Positions 50,887-58,903 of a stretch of DNA of 64,000 nucleotides are shown piece by piece (the first letter of the stretch is position 1; each line of letters begins with the position of its first letter). A program made the position numbers and the translations under genes. Source of the DNA: an uncultured Collinsella sp. (GTDB lineage: Bacteria > Actinomycetota > Coriobacteriia > Coriobacteriales > Coriobacteriaceae); the NCBI GenBank assembly GCA_902470765.1, contig CABRHW010000008.1, positions 1 through 64,000 of the forward strand, in the 5' to 3' direction. Below the pieces are notes generated by a model that was not told the DNA's origin, made no database searches, and saw only the letters and a list, made by a program, of their open reading frames with translations.

Positions 50887-51840
50887 ATGGAACCTAAGCA
50901 GTACTACATCGGCATTGACGTCGGCGGCACTTCGGTTAAGGAGGGCCTGTTCGACGAGGACGGAAACCTGCTGGCCAAGGCCAGCGTGCCCACGCCTCCC
51001 ATCGTTGACGCTGCGGGCTTTGCCGCGGTGACCGAGGCTATCGACCAGGTGGTCGCCAAGGCCCAGATTCCGCGCGCCTTTGTGGTGGGCATTGGCCTGG
51101 CCGTTCCGTGTCCCATCCCGGCGTCGGGCGATGCCAAGGTCAAGGCCAACATTGCCATTAACCTGCCCGAGCTGAGGATCGCCATTCAAAAGCACTGCCC
51201 CGACGCGGTCGTTAAGTACGAGAACGATGCCAACGCCGCTGCCATGGGCGAGGCCTGGCTCGGTTCTGCCAAGGGCGTGCAGAACGTGGTGATGGTCACC
51301 ATCGGTACCGGCGTGGGCGGCGGCGTTATCGTTAACGGCGATGTGGTATCGGGCGTTGTGGGCGCCGGCGGCGAGATTGGCCACATGTGCCTGAACCCGG
51401 CCGAGGAGCGTACCTGCGGCTGCGGTGGCCATGGCCACCTGGAGCAGTATTCCAGTGCCACCGGCGTGGTGAGCAACTACCTTGCCGAGTGCAAGAAGGC
51501 GGGCGTCGAGCCCATTGAGCTCACCGGCCCCTCCGATTCCAAGGACGTGTTCCAGGCCTGCCGCGAGGGTGACAGGCTCGCGCTGGCCGCGGCCGATACC
51601 ATGGCCGACTATCTCGGTCGTGCCCTGGCGCTTATTGCCAACGTGGTCGACCCCGAGATGTTCCTGATCGGCGGTGGCGCGTCCGCTTCGGCCGATGTCT
51701 ACCTCGACGCCGTTCGCGAGCATTTCCAGCGCTACGCGCTTTCCGCCTCGCGTGAGACGCCCATTAAGGTCGCTTCGCTCGGCAACGACGCCGGCATCAT
51801 CGGCGCCGCCTACGTAGCTCTGCGCGCCGCCGGTAAATAG
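50887..51840 (+). CDS. ROK-family glucokinase
   Basis: This 317-residue ROK sugar kinase has IGIDVGGTSVKEGLFDEDG at the ATP end, YENDANAAAMGEAW with the catalytic Asp, GTGVGGGVIVNG, and the zinc motif CGCGGHGHLEQY. It probably phosphorylates the free glucose released from beta-glucosides. GAAAGGTGGG precedes the ATG. It lies after its own palindrome and may be transcribed separately. Confidence 0.88.
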   Translation: MEPKQYYIGIDVGGTSVKEGLFDEDGNLLAKASVPTPPIVDAAGFAAVTEAIDQVVAKAQIPRAFVVGIGLAVPCPIPASGDAKVKANIAINLPELRIAIQKHCPDAVVKYENDANAAAMGEAWLGSAKGVQNVVMVTIGTGVGGGVIVNGDVVSGVVGAGGEIGHMCLNPAEERTCGCGGHGHLEQYSSATGVVSNYLAECKKAGVEPIELTGPSDSKDVFQACREGDRLALAAADTMADYLGRALALIANVVDPEMFLIGGGASASADVYLDAVREHFQRYALSASRETPIKVASLGNDAGIIGAAYVALRAAGK

Positions 51841-51841
51841 C

Positions 51842-51880
51842 TGGTGCAAGGGGGTCAGGTTACTTTGCACCAACACGGTG
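51842..51880. repeat. Hairpin repeat family D, copy 2
   Basis: TGGTGCAA...GGGGGTCAGGTTACTTTGCACCA repeats the core at 41563-41600. The GACCCC arm after it is lost. Confidence 0.6.
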
Positions 51881-52006
51881 TAAAAGGGACAGCCTTGGCC
51901 CCCGTGCCTGCCCCAAAATATGCCGTGGCCCTTCCGTCTGCGAAGGCTCGGCATCGGCGTGCTACCATAGCTACGTCCAAGTACACATATCAAGTGGAGG
52001 AAACCC

Positions 52007-52930
52007 ATGGCAAACGTTCTTGTCTTTGGTCACCAGAACCCCGATAACGACGCCATCATGAGCACCGTCGTCCTGTCCCAGCTGCTCAACCAGGTTGAGT
52101 ATGCCGGCAACACCTACGAGGCCTGCGCCCTTGGTCAGCTTCCGGCAGAGTCCGCCAAGCTGCTCGCCGACGCCGGCATCGCCGAGCCTCGCGTGATCGA
52201 GTCCGTCGAGGCCGGTCAGCTCGTCGTCCTCACCGACCACAACGAGTCTGCCCAGTCCGTCGCCGGCCTTAAGGACGCCACGGTCTTTGGTGTCGTCGAC
52301 CATCACCGCATCGGCGACTTCGAGACCGCCGGCCCGCTGCACTACATCTGCCTGCCCTGGGGCTCCAGCTGCACCATCGTCACCAAGCTCGCCGGCGTGC
52401 TCGGCGTTGAGCTTTCCGACGTCCAGGCCAAGCTGCTGCTCTCGGCCATGATGACCGATACGCTCATGCTCAAGAGCCCCACCACCACCGATGTCGACCG
52501 CGCCGTCGCCGCCAAGCTCGGCGAGCAGGTGGGCGTCGACCCGGTCAAGTTCGGCATGGAGGTCTTCCTTACCCGTCCGTCCGGCTCCTTCACCGCAGCC
52601 GAGATGGTCGGCAACGACATCAAGATGTTCGAGCCCGCCGGCAAGAAGCTGCTCATCGGCCAGTACGAGACTGTCGACAAGAGCCGTGCGCTTGGCATGA
52701 TTGACGAGATTCGCGAGGCCATGCGCGCCTACGCCGCCGAGAAGGGTGCCGACGGCATTGTTCTGTGCATCACCGACATTATGGAGGAGGGCTCGCAGGT
52801 CCTGCTCGAGGGCGAGACCGAGGCCGCTCAGAAGGGCCTGGGCATTGCCGACGAGCACGACGGCGTCTGGATGCCGGGTGTCCTCTCCCGTAAGAAGCAG
52901 GTCGCTGCCCCCATCATGGCCGCCTGCTAG
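52007..52930 (+). CDS. ppaC: Manganese-dependent inorganic pyrophosphatase (family II)
   Basis: This 307-residue DHH-family enzyme splits pyrophosphate. Motifs are VFGHQNPDNDAIMS, LTDHNE, VVDHHRIGDFETA, and MMTDTLMLKSPTTT. The C-terminal domain has LTRPSGSFTAAEMV and the substrate-binding VLSRKKQVAAPI. GTGGAGGAAA precedes the ATG. It lacks the CBS domains of regulated family members. Confidence 0.95.
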   Translation: MANVLVFGHQNPDNDAIMSTVVLSQLLNQVEYAGNTYEACALGQLPAESAKLLADAGIAEPRVIESVEAGQLVVLTDHNESAQSVAGLKDATVFGVVDHHRIGDFETAGPLHYICLPWGSSCTIVTKLAGVLGVELSDVQAKLLLSAMMTDTLMLKSPTTTDVDRAVAAKLGEQVGVDPVKFGMEVFLTRPSGSFTAAEMVGNDIKMFEPAGKKLLIGQYETVDKSRALGMIDEIREAMRAYAAEKGADGIVLCITDIMEEGSQVLLEGETEAAQKGLGIADEHDGVWMPGVLSRKKQVAAPIMAAC

Positions 52931-52949
52931 GTTTAGTTGACCAAACGCC

Positions 52950-52989
52950 ACGACCGGATCGCGGACGCCCCGCGCTCCGGTCGTTTTTT
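52950..52989 (+). terminator. Terminator after ppaC
   Basis: ACGACCGGA pairs with TCCGGTCGT, with an inner GCGG/CCGC stem, and is followed by a run of six T. Confidence 0.9.
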
Positions 52990-53074
52990 GTGCACGGCTC
53001 CGCGTCGTCTCTTGGACAGGTGTGCCCGTGTCGTTGGGCAAATAATGTTCAACCTGTGGTTCCGCTTTTCGGCC

Positions 53075-53197
53075 ACGCCTGCGTGCTTGTCGTGCAGGGT
53101 AGGCTAGATGCAAGCGTAATACGTTAGAGCGCGGCGCCGCCACTTGGGCGGGCCGTGCTTTTTTAAGACGGGAGCTTTCCCGCGAAAGGAGCCGCCC
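53075..53197 (+). promoter_or_regulatory. Structured nhaA leader, possible riboswitch
   Basis: The leader ends in a terminator-like hairpin (GCGCGGC and GCCGCC facing GGCGGG and CCGTGC, 53128-53158) with six T (53159-53164), all upstream of the nhaA ribosome site. A terminator inside a 5' leader points to attenuation. The nhaA-I (lithium/sodium) riboswitch class sits in this position in other bacteria. I cannot confirm the class by eye. Confidence 0.5.
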
Positions 53198-54556
53198 ATG
53201 GCAGCAACTGAGCAGCTGTTCAACGTTCGTGAGCGCAAGCGCTTTGAACGTCACGACATCTGGGAGCGTATCGCCGAGAACGGCACGATTTCCGCCGCCG
53301 TCATGGTCTTCGCCGCCATCGCCGCCGTAATTTGCGCCAATACCGATGCCTACGAGGCCATCCATCACTTTTTGGAGACCCCGTTGTATGTGGGTCTGGG
53401 CAACCTTACGGCCGGTCTCACTGTTGAGCTTTTCGTCAACGACTTCCTCATGGCGATTTTCTTTTTGTTGGTGGGCATTGAGCTTAAGTACGAGATGACG
53501 GTCGGCGAGCTCAAGAATCCGCGTCAGGCCATGCTTCCCATGCTGGCGGCCGTGGGCGGCGTCGTCGTTCCCGCCTGCATCTACCTGATCTTTAACCATG
53601 CCGGCGCCCACAACGGTTGGGCCATCCCCATGGCAACCGATATTGCCTTTGCGCTGGGCGTGCTGTCGCTTTTGGGCAATCGCGTGCCCAACGGCGTGCG
53701 CGTGTTCTTCTCGACGCTCGCCATCGCCGACGACCTCATCTCCATCGCCGCCATCGCCATCTTCTACGGTCAGAGCCCCAATCCGTTTTGGCTGGGTGCC
53801 GCCGCGCTCGTGACCTGCGCGCTCGTGTGGCTCAACAAGACGCAGCATTACCGCCTTGCCCCGTATTCGGTACTGGGTCTGCTGTTGTGGTTCTGCATGT
53901 TCAAGAGCGGCGTACATGCCACACTTGCTGGCGTCATCTTGGCCTTTACCATCCCGGCCAAGTGCGGCGTTAAGCTCGATAGCCTCACCGATTGGTTGGG
54001 CGAGTGCCTGCCGCTGCTCGATGACCGCTACGACGACGAGGCACACATCCTGGGCCAGCATGACTTTACCGTCTCGACCACCAAGGTCGAGCGCGTCATG
54101 CACCGCGTGACCCCGCCGCTCATCCGCATGGAGCGTCTGATCTCCACGCCGGTCAACTTTGTGATTCTGCCGATCTTTGCGTTCGTGAACGCACAGGTTC
54201 GCCTAGTGGGCGTGGACATGAGCACGCTGCTCACCGACCCGGTGACGCTCGGCGTGTACTTTGGCATGCTGCTGGGCAAGCCGATCGGCATCTTTGGCAT
54301 GACGTTCGCCTTGGTCAAGCTCAAGGTCTGCGAGCTGCCGCACAATGTCAACTGGCACATGATTGCCGGTGTGGGCATTCTGGGCGGCATCGGCTTTACC
54401 ATGTCGATTCTCATCAGCGGTCTTGCCTTCCCGACGGCCCAGTTTGAGGTTCTGGCTGCCAAGGCCGCCATCCTTGCCGGTTCGGTCACCGCCGCCGTGC
54501 TCGGCATGATCTACATGAGCGTGGTCTGCAAACACCCCGCGCCCAAGGGCGAGTAA
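53198..54556 (+). CDS. nhaA: Na+/H+ antiporter NhaA
   Basis: This 452-residue antiporter has twelve hydrophobic segments. The ion-binding region is MATDIAFALGVLSLLGNRVPNGVRVFFSTLAIADDLISI, with the two neighbouring Asp of helix V (seen as ADDL). ILPIFAFVNA and GVGILGGIGFTMSILISGLAF are also present. A charged loop of about 50 residues in the middle (LDDRYDDEAHILGQHDF) is typical of actinobacterial NhaA. The ATG follows AAAGGAG. Confidence 0.92.
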   Translation: MAATEQLFNVRERKRFERHDIWERIAENGTISAAVMVFAAIAAVICANTDAYEAIHHFLETPLYVGLGNLTAGLTVELFVNDFLMAIFFLLVGIELKYEMTVGELKNPRQAMLPMLAAVGGVVVPACIYLIFNHAGAHNGWAIPMATDIAFALGVLSLLGNRVPNGVRVFFSTLAIADDLISIAAIAIFYGQSPNPFWLGAAALVTCALVWLNKTQHYRLAPYSVLGLLLWFCMFKSGVHATLAGVILAFTIPAKCGVKLDSLTDWLGECLPLLDDRYDDEAHILGQHDFTVSTTKVERVMHRVTPPLIRMERLISTPVNFVILPIFAFVNAQVRLVGVDMSTLLTDPVTLGVYFGMLLGKPIGIFGMTFALVKLKVCELPHNVNWHMIAGVGILGGIGFTMSILISGLAFPTAQFEVLAAKAAILAGSVTAAVLGMIYMSVVCKHPAPKGE

Positions 54557-54649
54557 AAGCATAAAAATAGGCACCAGAGCCGGTTTGGATGCGTTCGAAA
54601 CTCGGATCAGGGTGCTACTGGCCCCCTGCCAGATACCCCCGTGGTCAAA

Positions 54650-54848
54650 AAACGCCGTTTGTGAGTACTGTCACAAACGGCGTTTCATTTTAAGTGTGAA
54701 AAATAATGAACACAATCATGTTATCTGTATGTTAACGAGTAATCGCTTGACTCCAATTTGGCGACAGCTGCTGCTTGGAAAGAAAATTCAGGCGCAAAAA
54801 CGCCGATTTGGGGCCTGAATCGCTGCTACTAAAAAGGTAACAGTACTC
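54650..54848. repeat. A+T-rich intergenic hairpin element
   Basis: A perfect 15-bp hairpin (AAACGCCGTTTGTGA and its complement, 54650-54685) followed by CATTTT is the likely nhaA terminator. A second inverted repeat ATTCAGGC / GCCTGAAT lies at 54786-54820. GAGTACTGT (54663-54671) and ACAGTACTC (54840-54848) face each other across the whole element. The 332-bp gap shows no gene. Confidence 0.6.
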
Positions 54849-54888
54849 ATATTTGCCCTATTTTGCCCACAGCCCCCAATGACTAGGT

Positions 54889-55143
54889 TTATTCCACGGT
54901 GCCGTAGACGGCGCCCCAGCCGTGGGCGGCAAGGGCGGAGTTGAGCTGGTCGCAAAGTGACTGGCGGTCGTAATAGCCGGGTGGTAGCAGGTTCACGATT
55001 TCCATGAGATCGGGCGCCAGGTCCAAGATTTCGGCCTGTACGATCAGATCCAGGCGGTCGATGGCGTGGCGGTCGTAAAACAGTCCGTCGACCAGGCGCT
55101 GAAGGTCGCCGAATTCCTCGGCCTGGAACGATCCGTACTCCAT
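54889..55143 (-). CDS. Small hypothetical protein
   Basis: This 84-residue acidic soluble protein is not recognised. It is mostly helical by pattern (FGDLQRLVDGLFYDRHAIDRLDLIVQAEILDLAPDLMEIVNLL). A C-terminal PPGYYDRQSLCDQLNSALAAHGWG follows, which could form a small winged-helix-like unit. GGAGGCACT precedes the ATG, supporting a real gene. It is alone in its unit. Confidence 0.55.
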   Translation of the reverse strand: MEYGSFQAEEFGDLQRLVDGLFYDRHAIDRLDLIVQAEILDLAPDLMEIVNLLPPGYYDRQSLCDQLNSALAAHGWGAVYGTVE

Positions 55144-55292
55144 AGTGCCTCCTTGGGCGCCTCACGCCGGCATGCGCGGCGATTCGTAATTTATTGCGAT
55201 GGACTTAATCTATCACGGCTTCATACCGTTGCGGCGGTGGCGGTCTATACTTAGACGAACTGCAACGTCCCGCTTCGCGAAAGGTCGCACCA

Positions 55293-56597
55293 ATGCAGAC
55301 GATCTACCAGAAGATGGAAACCACCGAACTCGATGCCGCCATCGAGGCACTCAAAGCCGAGGTCTCCGAGGTCAAGGCCAAGGGCCTGGCGCTCGACATG
55401 GCCCGCGGCAAGCCGTCGCCCTCCCAGGTGGACATCTCGCGCCCCATGCTCGATATCCTCAATGCCGATGCCGATCTGCACGATGGCAACGTCGACTGCT
55501 CCAACTACGGCTGCTTTGAGGGCATTCCCTCGGCACGCAAGCTGGCGGGGGAGTTCCTGGGTTGCCCCGCCGAGCAGACACTCGTACTGGGTTCGTCGAG
55601 CCTGCTGATCGAGCACGATATCGCCGGCATGTTCTGGCGCTGCGGCTCGTGCGGCAGCGAGCCTTGGGAGGCTTACGAGGCCGCGCATGACGGCAAGAAG
55701 GTCAAGTTCCTGTGCCCTGTTCCCGGCTACGACCGCCACTTTGGCATCACCGCCGATCTGGGTATCGAGAACGTCCCCGTCGCGATGACCGACAACGGCC
55801 CCGACATGGACGAGGTCGAGCGCCTGGTTGCAGCCGACGACTCCATCAAGGGCATCTGGTGCGTGCCCAAGTATTCCAACCCCACGGGCATCACCTTTAG
55901 CGAGGACACCGTACGTCGCCTGGTCGAGATGCCCACGGCCGCGCCCGATTTTCGCATCTTCTGGGACAACGCCTACTGCGTGCACGACCTGTACGACGAG
56001 ACCGACGAGCTCGCAAACATCTTTGACCTCGCTCGCGCGGCGGGCACCGAGGACCGTGTGGTGGCCTTTGCCTCGACGTCCAAGATCACCTTCCCGGGCG
56101 CCGGCATCGGCTTTATCGGTGCGAGTCCCGCGGTCATTGCCGAGTTCTCCAAGCGCCTGAAGGCCGGCCTCATCAGCGCCGACAAGCTCAACCAGCTGCG
56201 TCACGTGCGCTTCCTCCCCACCATCGAGGCGGTCAAGGAGCACATGAAAAAGCATGCCGAGTTTTTGCGTCCGCGCTTTGAGGCCGTCGAGCGCAAGCTC
56301 ACCGAAGGCTTGGGCGACACGGGCTGTGCTACCTGGACGCACCCCCGCGGCGGCTACTTTGTAAGCTTCGATGGTCCCGAGGGCTCGGCCCAAAAGGTCG
56401 CCGCGCTTTGTGCCGACCTGGGCGTCAAGCTCACCCCGGCTGGTGCCACTTGGCCTTATGGCAAGGACCCGCGCGACACCAACATCCGCATCGCGCCGAG
56501 CTACCCCACGGTCGAGGACCTGGAGGCCGCGCTCGATGTGCTGGTGCTGGCTGTGAAGCTGGTCGCTGCCGAGCTTGCGCGTGCCGAGCGCGCCTAA
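55293..56597 (+). CDS. Aspartate aminotransferase, class Ic
   Basis: This 434-residue PLP enzyme belongs to the Ic group (Asp_aminotransf, MocR-like), distinct from AspC. Seen are LDMARGKPSPSQVDISRPML, NYGCFEGIPSARKLAGEF, CPVPGYDRHFGI, CVPKYSNPTGITFS, WDNAYCVHDLY, the PLP lysine in FASTSKITFPGAGIGF and RGGYFVSFDG. It probably makes aspartate from oxaloacetate and glutamate. The ATG is preceded by CGAAAGG. Confidence 0.88.
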   Translation: MQTIYQKMETTELDAAIEALKAEVSEVKAKGLALDMARGKPSPSQVDISRPMLDILNADADLHDGNVDCSNYGCFEGIPSARKLAGEFLGCPAEQTLVLGSSSLLIEHDIAGMFWRCGSCGSEPWEAYEAAHDGKKVKFLCPVPGYDRHFGITADLGIENVPVAMTDNGPDMDEVERLVAADDSIKGIWCVPKYSNPTGITFSEDTVRRLVEMPTAAPDFRIFWDNAYCVHDLYDETDELANIFDLARAAGTEDRVVAFASTSKITFPGAGIGFIGASPAVIAEFSKRLKAGLISADKLNQLRHVRFLPTIEAVKEHMKKHAEFLRPRFEAVERKLTEGLGDTGCATWTHPRGGYFVSFDGPEGSAQKVAALCADLGVKLTPAGATWPYGKDPRDTNIRIAPSYPTVEDLEAALDVLVLAVKLVAAELARAERA

Positions 56598-56648
56598 CGC
56601 ACGGCTTCCCGTACTATCCGCACTTTCGATACGTAAAGGAGCATATAC

Positions 56649-56963
56649 ATGGATTTGGGTATTTCCACCAACCCCACGCCAGAGCTCTACACCATTATGG
56701 TAACCGGCGAGATCGATATCTCTAACGCCGATAGCCTGCGCAATGCCATCGACCTGGCGCTCGAGCAGCCCACTGAGGCCGTTGAGCTCGATTTTGCCCA
56801 GGTGAGCTACATCGATTCGACGGGCATTGGTGTGCTCGTGGGCGCCGCGCACCACGCGGCCGACCACAGCAAGCGCTTTAGCTGCACCAATGTGCAGCCC
56901 CCGGTGATGCGCGTGGTCCAGCTGTTGGGTGTCGACCAGGAGATTTCGATCACCGCTGCATAA
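56649..56963 (+). CDS. STAS-domain anti-sigma factor antagonist
   Basis: This 104-residue STAS protein of the SpoIIAA/RsbV type has the phosphorylatable Ser57 in VSYIDSTGIGVLVGAA. Such proteins bind a switch kinase (SpoIIAB/RsbW) and release a sigma factor when dephosphorylated. No kinase or sigma gene is nearby, so its partners must be encoded elsewhere. AAAGGAGC precedes the ATG. Confidence 0.85.
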   Translation: MDLGISTNPTPELYTIMVTGEIDISNADSLRNAIDLALEQPTEAVELDFAQVSYIDSTGIGVLVGAAHHAADHSKRFSCTNVQPPVMRVVQLLGVDQEISITAA

Positions 56964-57006
56964 TCTTTGCCCCAAAAGGGCGTGCCGTTTGGCATATGTT
57001 TGTGAT

Positions 57007-57040
57007 GCGCTCGGACGTTTTGGCGTCCGGGCGCTATACT
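57007..57040. promoter_or_regulatory. Hairpin and -10 element before tatB
   Basis: GCGCTCGGACG pairs with CGTCCGGGCGC (57007-57034) and is followed at once by TATACT (57035-57040). The hairpin may end the STAS transcript, while TATACT is a good -10 for the tat-hyp unit. Confidence 0.45.
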
Positions 57041-57115
57041 TGACCGAATGAATAGACGAGTTCCGGCCGAATGGCGCGGTGCGGGCTCGACTCACATCGA
57101 GCCTTGGAGGTATGT

Positions 57116-57694
57116 GTGTTTGGTATTGGAGAGGGTGAGCTCGCGATCATCGTGGTCTTCGGCTTTTTGCTGTTTGGCCCGGATAAGCTCCCGCAGATGG
57201 GCCGCACGATCGGCCGTGCCATCCGTCAGTTCCGCGAGACGCAGGAAAAGATGACGGCCGTTGTTCAGTCCGAGATTATCGATCCGGTGAGCGAGGCCGC
57301 GTCGGCTCCGGTCAAGCCCAAGAAGGCTGCCGTCGACGACGATTCCGATGCGGACGAGGATGCCGCCGAGACGGCGGCGCCCGCCAAGAAGGAGACCTTT
57401 GCCGAGCGCCGCGCCCGTCTTGCTGCCGAGAAGGCCGCAAGCGAGGGTGCCGCCAAGGGCGAGGATGCTGCCGAGGAGACTGAGGCCGAGGGTGCCGAGT
57501 CCGTCGAGTCCGATGCCGCCGTCGAGTCCGAGCCTGCCGCAGAGCCGGAGCCCGAGCCCGAGGCGGCAGAGCCCACGACGGCCGACCTCTATGCCCGTCG
57601 TCCCCGCAAGCGCAAGGCCGTCGTCGACCAGCTCGCTCGCGAGCTCGAGGCCGAGGACGATGCCGCCGACGCCCCGAAGGAAGGCGATGAGTAA
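57116..57694 (+). CDS. tatB: TatA/TatB-type twin-arginine translocase subunit
   Basis: This 192-residue protein has one short membrane helix (GEGELAIIVVFGFLLFGPDKLP), an amphipathic helix (MGRTIGRAIRQFRETQEKM) and a long acidic Ala/Glu-rich tail. Glu near the helix start and the length point to TatB, though TatA cannot be excluded. Start GTG 57116 has GGAGG five bases upstream. Its stop overlaps the tatC start by one base. Confidence 0.82.
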   Translation: MFGIGEGELAIIVVFGFLLFGPDKLPQMGRTIGRAIRQFRETQEKMTAVVQSEIIDPVSEAASAPVKPKKAAVDDDSDADEDAAETAAPAKKETFAERRARLAAEKAASEGAAKGEDAAEETEAEGAESVESDAAVESEPAAEPEPEPEAAEPTTADLYARRPRKRKAVVDQLARELEAEDDAADAPKEGDE

Positions 57695-58485
57695 TGCCTA
57701 TCGGACCTGCGCGTATGCCGCTCTTCGATCACCTGGGAGAGCTCCGTCGCCGCCTGACCATCGTGGTCGTCTCGGTGTTTGCCGCCGCTATCGTGCTGTA
57801 CTTCGCCACGCCCGTGGTGCTCGACATCCTGGAAGACCCCATCCGCTCCTTTGTACCGGACGGCAAGTTCTACATCACCACCACGCTCGGTGGCTTTGGT
57901 CTGCGCTTCTCGCTGGCCATCAAGATGGCCGTGGTCATGTGCACGCCCATGATCATCTGGCAGATTCTGGCGTTTTTCCTGCCGGCGCTTCGCCCCAACG
58001 AGCGCAAGTGGGTCGTGCCCACGGTGCTCGCCTCGACGGTGCTGTTCTTCCTGGGTGCCATCTTCTGCTACTTCATCATCATCCCTGCGGGCTTTGAGTG
58101 GCTCATCGGCGAGACCTCGGCCGTCGCTACGGCGCTGCCCGACCTGGAGAACTACGTCAACATGGAGCTGCTCTTTATGATTGGCTTTGGTGTGGCGTTT
58201 GAGCTGCCGCTCATCATCTTCTACCTGTCCGTCTTCCACATCGTTTCCTACGCGGCCTTCCGCAGCGCCTGGCGCTACGTGTACGTTGGCCTGCTTGTGG
58301 GCTCGGCTGTGATTACGCCCGACGGCTCGCCCGTTACGCTGGGCCTCATGTATGGCGCCCTGCTCTCGCTCTACGAGATTTCGCTCGCTATCGCCCGTGT
58401 GGTCATTACCGCGCGCGAGGGCAAGGAGGGCTTGTTCGTGAGTCGTCTGGACCTGTTCTCGGACGATGAGGACGACGAGGAGTAA
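57694..58485 (+). CDS. tatC: Twin-arginine translocase subunit TatC
   Basis: This 263-residue protein has six membrane helices. The N-terminal MPLFDHLGELRRRL with its conserved Glu forms the signal-recognition site, and FELPLIIFYLS is the second family mark. It recognises twin-arginine signal peptides. It ends in an acidic tail (SDDEDDEE). The hypA start lies six bases after the stop, so tat and hyp genes form one unit. Confidence 0.93.
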   Translation: MPIGPARMPLFDHLGELRRRLTIVVVSVFAAAIVLYFATPVVLDILEDPIRSFVPDGKFYITTTLGGFGLRFSLAIKMAVVMCTPMIIWQILAFFLPALRPNERKWVVPTVLASTVLFFLGAIFCYFIIIPAGFEWLIGETSAVATALPDLENYVNMELLFMIGFGVAFELPLIIFYLSVFHIVSYAAFRSAWRYVYVGLLVGSAVITPDGSPVTLGLMYGALLSLYEISLAIARVVITAREGKEGLFVSRLDLFSDDEDDEE

Positions 58486-58491
58486 ATCGGT

Positions 58492-58848
58492 ATGCACGAG
58501 GTTGGCATTGTCAACGGCATACTCGATACAGTGATTCGAGCGGCGCGTGGGGCGGGGGCCTCGCGCGCCGTTTTGGTAACGCTTCGTATCGGGGATATGA
58601 CCGAGGTCGTGCGCGAGGCGCTTGACTTTGCGTGGGAGACGTTTCGTGACGAGGACCCGCTCACGCAAGGTTGCGAGCTTGCGGTAGAGGAGGTCCATCC
58701 GCAAAGCGAGTGCCTGGATTGCGGCGAGGTTTTCGAGCATGATCGCTTTCATTGTCGTTGTCCCCAGTGTGGCGGCGCCAACGTGCGCCTGCTGCACGGT
58801 CGCGAGCTCGACATCGCAAGTATCGAAATCGAAACCCCCGACGATTAG
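58492..58848 (+). CDS. hypA: Hydrogenase nickel incorporation protein HypA
   Basis: This 118-residue protein begins MHEVGIVNGI with the nickel-binding His2 and Glu3. The zinc site is formed by CLDCGEVF and CPQCGGAN. It delivers nickel to [NiFe] hydrogenase precursors together with HypB, encoded next. It presumably starts with a weak ribosome site and coupling to tatC. Confidence 0.92.
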   Translation: MHEVGIVNGILDTVIRAARGAGASRAVLVTLRIGDMTEVVREALDFAWETFRDEDPLTQGCELAVEEVHPQSECLDCGEVFEHDRFHCRCPQCGGANVRLLHGRELDIASIEIETPDD

Positions 58849-58903
58849 CCCGCTAGCCATCTGGTGATGGGGTATAAAGGGGCCAAAGTAAGGAGTGCCG
58901 AGT

